DNA of 64,000 bases from Devosia sp. SL43 (lineage in GTDB: Bacteria > Pseudomonadota > Alphaproteobacteria > Rhizobiales > Devosiaceae): NCBI RefSeq assembly GCF_021729885.1, contig NZ_CP063401.1, forward strand, positions 3,526,501 through 3,590,500, in the 5' to 3' direction. This document shows, piece by piece, positions 45,230 through 53,030 of this stretch (position 1 is its first letter; every line of letters begins with the position of its first letter). The position numbers and the translations under genes are program-made. The notes beneath the pieces are model-generated. The model ran no database searches. It was not told where the DNA came from and saw nothing but the letters and a program-made list of their open reading frames with translations.

Positions 45230-45548
45230 ATACGGTCGTCGTCTCCGTTCCGGTGCGGCACCATATCGTGCCATTCCGGCACAATTGTCCCGGGAACCTT
45301 AAGGTTTCTTCAATATAGGGCGGGCGCCGCACGGTCCAGAGCGCGGCAAGCCATCCGGCCTTGCATCGGCGCGCATGGTTAAATGCCAATCCTTGGCAAA
45401 ACGTCACGACGGCTGGTTTTCAACAGCTTCGGCTCGCTGGGGCGGCAGCGGCGAAACGCGCAAAATCGGTGCTTGTCATCCCGGAATTCTCGACCTATGT
45501 TCCGCCCGCTTTCGGGACGAGGCACTTGCCGTCCCCGATGAAGCATTT

Positions 45549-45625
45549 GCCGCCTTAGCTCAGTTGGTTAGAGCGCTAGATTGTGGATCTAGAGGTCCCC
45601 CGTTCAATCCGGGGAGGCGGTACCA
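45549..45625 (+). tRNA. tRNA-His (anticodon GTG)
   Basis: A complete cloverleaf is seen: acceptor GCCGCCT/AGGCGGT, D-arm GCTC/GAGC, anticodon arm CTAGA-ttgtgga-TCTAG with GTG at 45583-45585, T-arm CCCCG/CGGGG with TTCAATC, and an encoded CCA end. Base 73 is A, position 1:72 is G:T(U), and no G precedes position 1. That is the special tRNA-His form of most alphaproteobacteria, which lack the otherwise universal G-1. It faces the tadG-like gene convergently. Confidence 0.97.
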
Positions 45626-45644
45626 CCTCCCCCGGATTTATGGA

Positions 45645-47678
45645 TCACTGCGCTAGACGCAGTGCGCTGAGGTCGTCAGCAATGTCCTCGAACACGGCCT
45701 TCAAATCACCCGGAGTCTGAGGAAAGAAGGCGCGGTCAGGCGTGCTGGCACAAGCAGTCAGCATAGCCTCCACCACGGCGCGGGTACTTTGCACCGCCTG
45801 GGATGTCGCCAAGCCGATGACATAGACGGTGATGCCCGCAGCCTTGGCATTCTCGCAGGTCTGGGCTGTCCGTGTGTTCATCTGCGTGACCAGCGTTGCG
45901 TTGTTCGAGCTGATACTGCCTTCGGCGCTACTGGTCGGGCCAAGGCGCTCGATATTCCCCCCACTGGTAGAGGTGGCCGTGGTGTTCCGCGAGTTGTACG
46001 GGAAGCCATAAGCGGAGTTGTAACAATTGCCGTTGAGATTGCGCTGTGCGGCACCGCAATGGGTGCTTAGGTTGTAGGCCGTGTTCTCGCCATCAGTCAT
46101 GATAATCATGACCTTGGAGGTGGCGGTGTCGAACTCATCACCTTCGTCGAAGGGCAGGGTTGGCGACAGCACCCTGAAGCCCCAAGTGGTTCCTTCGTGT
46201 ATGTTTGTGCCACCTTCTGCAATCATGCTTGAGATGGTGCCTTCGACGACATCCGGATCGTCGGACAGCGGCAGGATAGCGGTGCGGGTGCAATCTGCAT
46301 TGGGGCCGGACGAGAAGTTGCTGCTGAAAGACTGGCGGTACTTGCAGATGCGCTCCTGCAACTCGCGATTAGAGAGACCATTCGGGATGTAGCTATTGCA
46401 GTAACCCTGACGGGTCTGGACGCTGGAATTGCCTGACCAACCGGTGGTGTAGGTTATGCCGCTTCGGCAGCGACAGCTTGGCGGACGGTCCCCGTAGTAG
46501 GCCCCACTATAGAGGGTGTTGCTGCTGAAGTTGGTGGGCCCCGACGGTGTGCCTGCAATTTGTGATGCGCTGCTCCAGCCACTCCAGGTGCTGGTGCGCT
46601 GTTCGGTAATCGTGCATCGAGTGTTGCCCTGTGCCGGTCGGTCGCAGATTGCCGGCGAGTCCGAGACATAGCTGTTAGTGCCCACCCCATCCACCATGTC
46701 GGGGGAGAACATCGGCACATAGAGGTTGTTTCCGCCGGAGGGCAGGCTGTCGTCGGTGTCCAGGTATTCAGTGGTGAGGGAGCCCGTCTTGATATGGGGG
46801 CGCGCCTCGACGCATCCTCGCCATGCTTCGCCCGTGGCGGTAAACATCGCGGCACGTGTGGGCACGGACGAAGGACCCGAAGTGGCGGGCAGGGTAGTTT
46901 CGTCGTCATCGGTATCGAAATTGTCGGTTGCCGTTACCGACGAATTGCTTTGGTCGATCCAGGAGGCGTTGGCATTGCCCGCACCCACATTCACGAACAT
47001 CGTGAACGGCACGACCGCAACGCGTACGTCATCGACGAGTTCTGCACCGGCTGCCGGGATGCAGGTGTCGAGGTTGCTCGGATCGTCCTGAACAGCATCA
47101 TAGAACAGGATATTGGTCGCACAGTTCGCTGCGTCCTTCAGGAACTGCATGCGCTGGCGCGTGCCACTGGCACCTGCGCCTGTGAAAGACATCGATCCCG
47201 AGTTATCGAGGACAAAGGCCACCTCGAGTTCAAGCTTCTTCCGGGTGGCTTCCGACTGGAGCGTAGCGCTGAGTTCATTCACGCCGACCAGAGATACGAA
47301 GATCGTCGGCATTGTGATGCGGGCCCGCAGAAACAGCGAGCCATCCTCGACATTGATCTCGGGCGGTTCGTCAATATCAGCTGTCCCGCCCCACTCGAGT
47401 TCGCCATTCGCCAATTCCAGGCGCTCGCGTAAAATATCCTCTGCAAGTCCCCGGAGGTCTTCGGCGGTGTATGTTGTCTCGAAGATCTCCGGCTGCAGCG
47501 CCAACGCCGCCGCATCCAGCGCTATCTGCGCGCGATTGCGCATCTGCTCGAGCGATACATAATCGACCACTGCGCCGCCCAGCGCGATGAGGACGATCGC
47601 CATCAGGCCGAACATCACCGCAAAGACGCCGCGCTCGTCGCGCCCGAAGTGCCCGATCAAACCGATGAAACGACGCAT
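45645..47678 (-). CDS. TadG-like protein with von Willebrand factor A domain
   Basis: The 677-residue protein has a pilin-like N-terminal segment (RDERGVFAVMFGLMAIVLIA, membrane helix about 18-38, then DAAALAL), as in TadE/TadG proteins. A vWA domain with the MIDAS D158-NS-G-S162 (FVLDNSGSM) and a later MTDGEN follows. The long insert is rich in Ser, Thr, Gly and Cys (for example PPSCRCRSG) and probably folds outside the membrane. TadG proteins belong to Flp/Tad pilus systems, but no other tad gene is near. GC is lower and codon use more mixed than in the neighbours. ATG 47678 was chosen; 47693 is possible. Confidence 0.88.
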   Translation of the reverse strand: MRRFIGLIGHFGRDERGVFAVMFGLMAIVLIALGGAVVDYVSLEQMRNRAQIALDAAALALQPEIFETTYTAEDLRGLAEDILRERLELANGELEWGGTADIDEPPEINVEDGSLFLRARITMPTIFVSLVGVNELSATLQSEATRKKLELEVAFVLDNSGSMSFTGAGASGTRQRMQFLKDAANCATNILFYDAVQDDPSNLDTCIPAAGAELVDDVRVAVVPFTMFVNVGAGNANASWIDQSNSSVTATDNFDTDDDETTLPATSGPSSVPTRAAMFTATGEAWRGCVEARPHIKTGSLTTEYLDTDDSLPSGGNNLYVPMFSPDMVDGVGTNSYVSDSPAICDRPAQGNTRCTITEQRTSTWSGWSSASQIAGTPSGPTNFSSNTLYSGAYYGDRPPSCRCRSGITYTTGWSGNSSVQTRQGYCNSYIPNGLSNRELQERICKYRQSFSSNFSSGPNADCTRTAILPLSDDPDVVEGTISSMIAEGGTNIHEGTTWGFRVLSPTLPFDEGDEFDTATSKVMIIMTDGENTAYNLSTHCGAAQRNLNGNCYNSAYGFPYNSRNTTATSTSGGNIERLGPTSSAEGSISSNNATLVTQMNTRTAQTCENAKAAGITVYVIGLATSQAVQSTRAVVEAMLTACASTPDRAFFPQTPGDLKAVFEDIADDLSALRLAQ

Positions 47679-47744
47679 GACGCAGGCACCCATAGGCTGG
47701 CAGCCCCGGTTCGGAGCGAGCCTGAGTGTCGGTGAAAATCCTTA

Positions 47745-48365
47745 TTAAAGGACAACTACCTTCGTATAAAGTTTGACGCGTTCGTAGAGGTCGATCACAT
47801 CGGCGTTAGTCATGCGGATGCAGCCTGAAGAAACGTTCTGGCCAATACTCCAGGGCTCGGTCGTGCCGTGAATACGGTAGAGCGTCGAGCCAAGATAAAG
47901 CGCGCGGGCGCCCAGCGGATTGTTCGGACCACCTTCCATGAAGCGCGGCAATTCCGGCCGGCGGCGCAGCATTTCTGCTGGCGGCGTCCAGCTCGGCCAC
48001 TCCGCCTTGCGGGTAATCTGGTGCGTGCCGCTCCATTCAAAGCCGTCCTTGGCCACGCCGATGCCGTAACGCAGCGCCCGACCGCCACCCAAGACGAAGT
48101 AGAGGAAGTGCGCCCCGGTATCGACCACGATCGTGCCGCTGCGCTCATTAGTCTGATACTGCACCACCTGGCGCAGATACACCGGGTGAACCTGCATATT
48201 GGCCTGCAGCGCCAGTGCATGCCGCGGATTGCCCTCAACCACGTTGACGCCGGGCGGGGGTGCAAAGCGCCAGCCGGGCTGCAGACCCTGGGCCATGCCA
48301 GGCACGATTGTCGAAACGGAAAGCACCAGCGCCAGCAGACCCCTGGCGGCCATCATCTTGCCCAT
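47745..48365 (-). CDS. L,D-transpeptidase (YkuD family)
   Basis: The 206-residue protein has an N-terminal signal sequence (MMAARGLLALVLSVSTIVPG, cleaved near MAQ) and a YkuD domain: VVDTGAHFLYFVLGGGRALR, YGIGVAKDGFEWSGTHQI, NNPLGARALYLGSTLYRIHG, and the catalytic SSGCIRM (Cys nucleophile) after HGTTEPWSIGQN. It should make 3-3 cross-links in peptidoglycan or attach outer-membrane proteins in the periplasm, which is usual for Hyphomicrobiales with many L,D-transpeptidases. ATG 48365 was preferred. It lies 66 bp upstream of the tadG-like gene on the same strand. Confidence 0.93.
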   Translation of the reverse strand: MGKMMAARGLLALVLSVSTIVPGMAQGLQPGWRFAPPPGVNVVEGNPRHALALQANMQVHPVYLRQVVQYQTNERSGTIVVDTGAHFLYFVLGGGRALRYGIGVAKDGFEWSGTHQITRKAEWPSWTPPAEMLRRRPELPRFMEGGPNNPLGARALYLGSTLYRIHGTTEPWSIGQNVSSGCIRMTNADVIDLYERVKLYTKVVVL

Positions 48366-48495
48366 CGTCACACATCCATTGCATGCCGGCACGCTGCCGG
48401 ACCTTGCGATGGACTATGCGTGAAAATGGCCAATGCCCCGTCAACCGGCATGGTTAAGCCATTGATGCGGCTGATGGTTACCCAGGCGTAAAGAC

Positions 48496-48921
48496 CTAGA
48501 GGAACACCGAATCGTCGCCCGACACCATCTGCGCCTGCCCGAGCACGCGGCCCAGTGCCGTCCCCAGTTGGTCAGTGGTGAACGGCTTGACCAGCACTTC
48601 GTTGACGCCCAGCTCGCGCGCCCGGGCGACATTGTCGCGGCTGGCATAGGCGGTCATCAGGATCACCGGCGTCGCCTGGGGCGCCCCAAATCGCGGATCG
48701 CGCAACACCGTCATCAGCCCGGCGCCGCTGACATCGGGCATGTACCAATCCATCAGCATCAGGTCGAATGGCCCGCTCATCAGCGCCAGGATGGCCTCGG
48801 CGCCGCCATCGGCCTCCACGATCTCGCCAACGCCCAGCTTTCTCAGGCTGGCGGCTGAAATAGCGCGGGCATAGGCATTGTCGTCCACGACCAGTGCGCG
48901 CAGGCGTCCCGGAATAATCAA
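48496..48921 (-). CDS. Single-domain response regulator (CheY-like)
   Basis: The 141-residue protein is only a receiver domain: LVVDDNAYARAISAASLRKL with the acidic pair, phospho-acceptor D58 in LMLMDWYMPD, the switch Thr in ILMTAYAS and the conserved Lys in VLVKPFTTDQLG. No output domain is present, so it must act through a protein partner, as in DivK or CheY. A cognate kinase is not next to it. The nearby PAS pseudokinase at 42416 lacks a phospho-acceptor and so is not an obvious donor. Confidence 0.92.
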   Translation of the reverse strand: MIIPGRLRALVVDDNAYARAISAASLRKLGVGEIVEADGGAEAILALMSGPFDLMLMDWYMPDVSGAGLMTVLRDPRFGAPQATPVILMTAYASRDNVARARELGVNEVLVKPFTTDQLGTALGRVLGQAQMVSGDDSVFL

Positions 48922-48985
48922 GGCGTCCCGTCCTCGAAAATCGATGCCGCTTCAAGCCACGGCGGCTGTCGTCTCAACCACTGCT

Positions 48986-48998
48986 GACAATTATTGTC
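48986..48998. promoter_or_regulatory. 13-bp palindrome between response regulator and tag genes
   Basis: GACAAT-T-ATTGTC is a perfect odd palindrome in the 148-bp gap between two divergent genes, 65 bp from one start and 72 bp from the other. It is the most AT-rich stretch of the gap and may be a regulator site; the protein that binds it is unknown. Confidence 0.35.
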
Positions 48999-49069
48999 GC
49001 TGCCCGATGCAATTGGCTGAGCGAGGCAATAAGCATTCCCACGGATCGAATAGAGAAAGTCGCCCGCCA

Positions 49070-49696
49070 ATGTCAAATGAGTCGGCACTCGATACACTGC
49101 CGCGTTGCCCGTGGCCGGGTGACGATCCGCTCTATCGTCATTATCACGACCGCGAATGGGGCCGTCCGGTCACATCGGACACCAGGTTGTTCGAGAAGAT
49201 TTGCCTTGAAGGTTTCCAGTCCGGCCTCTCCTGGATCACCATCCTGCGCAAGCGCGAGCGCTTCCGCGAAGTGTTCCACGGCTTCGATATCGCCAAAGTC
49301 GCCGCCATGGACGAGACAGACATCGAGCGTCTGCTGCTCGATGCCGGCATCATCCGCCATCGCGGTAAGATCGCCGCCACCATCAACAATGCCAAGCGTA
49401 CGCTGGAGCTGCAGGCCGAGTTCGGCTCGCTCGCCGCCTATGTCTGGCGCTTCGAGACCATGCCCGAGCATCGCCCCGACGACCTCAGCTGGGACAACCT
49501 GCGCAAGCTGGCCCAGACCGAAGCCTCGGTCCGCCTCAGCAAGGATCTGCGCAAGCGCGGCTTCAACTTCGTCGGCCCCACCACCTGCTACGCCTTCATG
49601 CAGGCCATGGGCCTGGTCAACGACCACATCCACGGCTGCTTCTGCCGCGACGAGGTTGAGGCCGAACGCAATGCACTGGTTCGGCCTGTCCGCTAA
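49070..49696 (+). CDS. tag: DNA-3-methyladenine glycosylase I
   Basis: The 208-residue enzyme removes 3-methyladenine from alkylated DNA. Family features are RCPWPGDDPLYRHYHDREWG (zinc and base-binding region), FEKICLEGFQSGLSWITILRKRE, GIIRHRGKIAATINNA, KRGFNFVGPTTCYAFMQA and VNDHIHGCFCRDE with the last zinc ligands. ATG 49070 gives the usual length; the frame is open upstream without a sensible start. It is a single gene, divergent from the response regulator. Confidence 0.96.
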   Translation: MSNESALDTLPRCPWPGDDPLYRHYHDREWGRPVTSDTRLFEKICLEGFQSGLSWITILRKRERFREVFHGFDIAKVAAMDETDIERLLLDAGIIRHRGKIAATINNAKRTLELQAEFGSLAAYVWRFETMPEHRPDDLSWDNLRKLAQTEASVRLSKDLRKRGFNFVGPTTCYAFMQAMGLVNDHIHGCFCRDEVEAERNALVRPVR

Positions 49697-49820
49697 CCTG
49701 TTGCCGATGCGCCACAAACGGCGGCACGTGCGACACGGCGCCACATCTGCGCTTGCGGATCACGGAATCGCGAGCTACACACCGATCGTCCAAAACCGCC
49801 AACCTGAGGGAGGCATCTAC

Positions 49821-49880
49821 ATGACAGTCATGTTCGAACTCCGCCAGGGGCCCACCGTACGACATTGCCGCCAGGCCTGA
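49821..49880 (+). CDS. Very short ORF (19 aa) behind a strong Shine-Dalgarno sequence
   Basis: GAGGGAGG ends seven bases before ATG 49821, better than the site of most genes in the window, and the frame MTVMFELRQGPTVRHCRQA ends at TGA 49878. A hairpin with a UUCG loop (TGACAC-ttcg-GTGTCA, 49904-49919) follows. It may be a leader peptide, a real small protein or the start of a decayed gene. The rest of the 343-bp gap between tag and the next gene shows nothing firm. Confidence 0.35.
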   Translation: MTVMFELRQGPTVRHCRQA

Positions 49881-50039
49881 GGCCTCGCCTCTCTCGTCGC
49901 CACTGACACTTCGGTGTCACGGACATCCCTAGCTCCCCAACCGTGATGGTCTGACCCGGGTCGTTCTGCGTCCCGATTCCGCCATCCACCCCCAAACCAA
50001 CAGAGGCCGGTCCGCGTCTTGTCGCGCCCGGGAACCGTC

Positions 50040-50300
50040 ATGTCTTACAATATGCCTTCCGAGGGCAGCATCGTTCTGCGTCTCGAATTCTCCATCGCCG
50101 ATGCCGTGCACCAGCGCGGTCTGTTGTCGGTGCTCGGTTCGGCCATCAGCGCCTGGTGGAACCGTCCGCGGCTGCCATCGAGCTTGCCTGCCTATCTGCG
50201 GGCAGACCTGGGCCTGCCGCCGGTCGCCGAATCTGCCCATTGGCTCGACGTGCCGAGCCATTCCGGCATTCCGGAGCCTCTGCGGAGGCCCGGCATGTAG
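50040..50300 (+). CDS. Small protein, 86 aa, first of two tandem paralogues
   Basis: The protein starts MSYNMPSEGSIVLRLEFSIA, has a middle AWWNRPRLPSSLPAYLRADL followed by GLPP, and ends EPLRRPGM. It shares length and core with the next gene. The core (W-x-RP-x-LP ... LRADLGLPP) resembles the 'L..DLGL' end of DUF1127-type small proteins of alphaproteobacteria, a family of short basic proteins linked to RNA turnover and stress. That link is a suggestion only. ATG 50040 has a weak GGGAA site. Confidence 0.6.
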   Translation: MSYNMPSEGSIVLRLEFSIADAVHQRGLLSVLGSAISAWWNRPRLPSSLPAYLRADLGLPPVAESAHWLDVPSHSGIPEPLRRPGM

Positions 50301-50305
50301 TCCCC

Positions 50306-50339
50306 ACGGGGGAGGCCGATTGCCATCGATCTCCCCCGT
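50306..50339 (+). terminator. Hairpin between the two small paralogues
   Basis: ACGGGGGAG (50306-50314) pairs perfectly with CTCCCCCGT (50331-50339) around a 16-nt loop. No T-run follows, so it may be an attenuator, an RNA-stabilising stem or a weak terminator. Confidence 0.35.
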
Positions 50340-50406
50340 CGCCGGATGAGTCGCATCAAGCGCTCACCAAAATCAGAAGGCCGGTGCACAGTCGCCGGAC
50401 AAAGCT

Positions 50407-50667
50407 ATGTCGCTTTATGCACTCGACGAGGGCAATGCCTCGTTGCGCCTTGAATCTCACGTCACGAAGGCCGTCCATCACCACGGCGTCTGGCCTGTTC
50501 TGCGCGTCGTCATCCTTGCCTGGTGGAACCGTCCGCGGCTGCCGCCAGACCTGTCTCCACGGCTGCGCGCCGATATGGGCCTGCCGCCCGATACCAGGCC
50601 GACCTACTGGCCGGAACCTTCGGCCAATCCGCAAGTGCCGCCGCCCATGTGGCGGCCGGGCCTATAG
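50407..50667 (+). CDS. Small protein, 86 aa, second of two tandem paralogues
   Basis: It begins MSLYALDEGNASLRLESHVT, carries AWWNRPRLPPDLSPRLRADM followed by GLPP in the middle, and ends PMWRPGL. It matches the preceding gene in length (86 residues), in the core around WWNRPRLP and LRAD(L/M)GLPP, and in the RPG(M/L) end, while the N-terminal third has diverged. A tandem duplication followed by drift explains this. Codon use is normal for the genome. Function is unknown. Confidence 0.6.
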   Translation: MSLYALDEGNASLRLESHVTKAVHHHGVWPVLRVVILAWWNRPRLPPDLSPRLRADMGLPPDTRPTYWPEPSANPQVPPPMWRPGL

Positions 50668-51160
50668 CACCACAGGGGCCGGGAGAAATCCCTTCTGGGT
50701 GGGGGTCGGAGGGGGTGGCGTCAGCCACCAGTTTATCCCTCTTATCCCCGCCCTCCAATTTCCGCCTATCATTGCCGCATCGCCCCGCCAGAGCGCGATC
50801 ATGACGAGTGATGAGCGGGAACGAATGCCGGGGAGTTTGGGTCGCCAGACTCCCGCATGGATGCTGACCACCAGCCGGACGGGCAGTGCAGGGTTTGCGG
50901 GGCTTGAGTGCCTTGCCTGCACCGTCGGTCTCAACCCCAGAATGATGGGTGGCTGCTCGATGCGTGTGCGAAAAATCCCGGCGCGATGGCGAGACTGCGG
51001 CCTCATCATTTCTATCGCCTACCCCCGAGACCGTGGTCTCGCCATTGCCGGTCTTTCAGGCCGCCCGGTTTCGCCGCGCGGGGCTTTGGCATGCCCGGCT
51101 TCTCGGGTTGTTTCCAACACCCCGATCCGCTAACAACACCGCGACTTGAAGGACTGCCAG
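50668..51160. other. 493-bp gap before hisS without a convincing gene
   Basis: A forward frame is open from 50801 to 51133, but it has no Shine-Dalgarno sequence, biased composition and no recognisable motif, so it is not called. A perfect inverted repeat, CGAGACC-gt-GGTCTCG (51026-51041), lies 120 bp before hisS. No T-box was found. The long leader could hold the hisS promoter and regulation. Confidence 0.5.
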
Positions 51161-52630
51161 ATGACCGAAAAGACCAAGCTGATCGCCCCGCGTCTGCCAC
51201 GCGGTTTCGAAGACCGCACGCCCGGCGAAATCGCCGCCGTCGGCGCCATGATCGACAAGATCAAGGCGGTCTATGAGCGCTATGGCTTCGACCCGGTCGA
51301 AACGCCCCTGCTGGAGCTCACCGAGACCCTCGGCAAGTTCCTACCCGATACCGATCGACCCAATGCCGGCGTCTTCTCGATTCAGGACGACGACGAGCAG
51401 TGGATGAGCCTGCGCTACGACCTCACGGCGCCGCTCGCCCGCTATTTCGCCGAGAATTTCGAGGCGCTGCCCAAGCCCTACCGCTCCTATCGCCAGGGCT
51501 ACGTCTTCCGCAACGAAAAGCCCGGCCCGGGCCGCTTCCGCCAGTTCATGCAGTTCGACGCGGATACGGTCGGGGCAGGGGGACCGGAAGCCGACGCCGA
51601 GATGTGCATGATGATGGCTGACGTCATGGATGCGCTGGGGCTGGCGGGGAAGTATGTCGTCAAGGTCAACAACCGCAAGGTGTTAGACGGCGTGCTCGAA
51701 GCTGCCGGTGTCACCACCGATGAGCAGAAGCTCACTGTGTTGCGCGCGGTCGACAAGCTCGACAAGTTTGGCTCAGAGGGCGTCAAGTTGCTACTTGGAG
51801 CGGGCCGCAAGGATGAGAGCGGAGATTTCACCAAGGGCGCGGGTTTGGATGCGCCTTCCATCGATCGCATTTTGAAACTTACAGAAAGCGTAAATGGCAG
51901 CGATTCTGAGAAGCTCTTTATGTTGTACGGCGCCGTTGCCGGGTCCGAGCGGGGCACGAATGGGGTTGCTGATCTCGACGTGATGCGCGAGTTGTTTTCT
52001 GCCGCCGGCTACGGCCCCGACCGCATCCGCATCGACCCCTCCGTTGTCCGTGGCCTCGAATATTATACCGGCCCGGTCTTCGAGATCGAACTCACCTTCA
52101 AAGTCCAGAACGAGAAGGGCCAAGACGTGGTCTTCGGTGCCGTTGGTGGTGGCGGCCGCTATGACGGCCTCGTCTCCCGCTTCCGCCGCGAGCCGGTTCC
52201 CGCCACCGGCTTCTCCATCGGCGTTTCCCGCCTCGCCAATGCGCTCAAGCTCACCGGCAATCTCAATGCCACCGAGCCAACAGGTCCGGTCGTCGTCCTC
52301 GTCATGGACAAGGACCAGACGGCCTCCTACCAGGCCATGGTCTCCGAACTCCGCAAGGCCGGTATCCGCGCCGAAATGTTCCTGGGCAACACTAAGAACT
52401 TCGGCAAGCAGGTCGCCTATGCCGACAAACGCAACTCGCCCATCGTCATCATCGAAGGCAGCCAGGAACGCGAACAGGGCATCGTGCAGATCAAGGACCT
52501 GATCGCCGGCAAGCAGGCCGCCCAGGCCATCACCGACAATGCCGAATGGAAGGCCGCAAGGCCGGGCCAGTTCGAGGTGAAGCGCGACGAATTGGTGGCC
52601 GCTGTGCTGAAGCTGCTGAGCGAGCAATGA
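51161..52630 (+). CDS. hisS: Histidyl-tRNA synthetase
   Basis: The 489-residue class II enzyme charges tRNA-His. It has [15 protein letters not shown] at the start, motif 1 region [16 protein letters not shown], motif 2 with [20 protein letters not shown], the histidine-A motif [15 protein letters not shown], and motif 3 [15 protein letters not shown], then an anticodon-binding end. It is longer than the roughly 420-residue E. coli protein because of an insert (about 165-270), as in the alphaproteobacterial HisRS that recognises A73/no-G-1 tRNA-His. Within the insert (about 51690-51995) codon choice is clearly more AT-rich than on either side. AAGGA precedes ATG 51161. Confidence 0.96.
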   Translation: MTEKTKLIAPRLPRGFEDRTPGEIAAVGAMIDKIKAVYERYGFDPVETPLLELTETLGKFLPDTDRPNAGVFSIQDDDEQWMSLRYDLTAPLARYFAENFEALPKPYRSYRQGYVFRNEKPGPGRFRQFMQFDADTVGAGGPEADAEMCMMMADVMDALGLAGKYVVKVNNRKVLDGVLEAAGVTTDEQKLTVLRAVDKLDKFGSEGVKLLLGAGRKDESGDFTKGAGLDAPSIDRILKLTESVNGSDSEKLFMLYGAVAGSERGTNGVADLDVMRELFSAAGYGPDRIRIDPSVVRGLEYYTGPVFEIELTFKVQNEKGQDVVFGAVGGGGRYDGLVSRFRREPVPATGFSIGVSRLANALKLTGNLNATEPTGPVVVLVMDKDQTASYQAMVSELRKAGIRAEMFLGNTKNFGKQVAYADKRNSPIVIIEGSQEREQGIVQIKDLIAGKQAAQAITDNAEWKAARPGQFEVKRDELVAAVLKLLSEQ

Positions 52631-52643
52631 TGCCCCGCACATT

Positions 52644-52768
52644 CCCCACCCACGATGTCATCCCGGCGAAGGCCGGGATCCATGTCCGGCAGACTGCCCC
52701 GACCGCGGCGTTGTGGATGGTCCCGCGCATGGATTCCGGCCTTCGCCGGAAGGACCCGGTGGGTGGGG
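52644..52768. repeat. Intergenic palindrome, CCGGCGAAGGCCGG family
   Basis: CCCCACCCAC followed by CCCGGCGAAGGCCGGGATCC at the left (52644-52684) is inverted at the right (52728-52768) as GGATTCCGGCCTTCGCCGGA then GGTGGGTGGGG. This motif is a well known type of intergenic repeat in alphaproteobacteria. It starts 14 bp after the hisS stop. Confidence 0.8.
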
Positions 52769-52807
52769 TAGATATGTCGTGTGATTGGTCGCCGATATAC
52801 CAGTCGA

Positions 52808-52982
52808 CACCCTCCCCCTCTGTGGGGCTTCGAGCCGGCCGACAGGCAAAATCGCTCCGGCGGAGCGATTTTAGGCGAGAAGTCCATAAGAGCTTGCTCG
52901 AATGGCTGGATCAAGGGTGGGGGGTGGTCCCGATATCGGGGCTCCCGCACCCCCTCCCAGCTTCCCCCATCAAGGGGGAGGT
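52808..52982. repeat. Intergenic palindrome, CCCTCCCC family (copy 3) with a perfect inner palindrome
   Basis: Outer ends CACCCTCCCCCT and AGGGGGAGGTG are inverted. Inside, AAAATCGCTCCG-g-CGGAGCGATTTT (52848-52872) is a perfect 12-bp-arm palindrome. Together with the preceding element it fills nearly all of the 400-bp gap between hisS and hisZ, where no gene was seen. Confidence 0.8.
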
Positions 52983-53030
52983 GCCGTTCGGTGCCTGGGC
53001 ACGATCTCGCCTCCTATCGGGTGCAACCCC

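Noticed and set aside
45299..45313. CtrA box (TTAA-N7-TCAA) upstream of the PAS pseudokinase gene
   Set aside because: One mismatch in a four-base half-site is too likely by chance to be reported as a site.
50801..51133. Open frame of 110 codons before hisS
   Set aside because: No Shine-Dalgarno sequence, no domain and biased composition; not called as a gene.
50668..51160. T-box or his attenuator (histidine-rich leader peptide) before hisS
   Set aside because: No run of His codons and no T-box core or specifier loop could be found.
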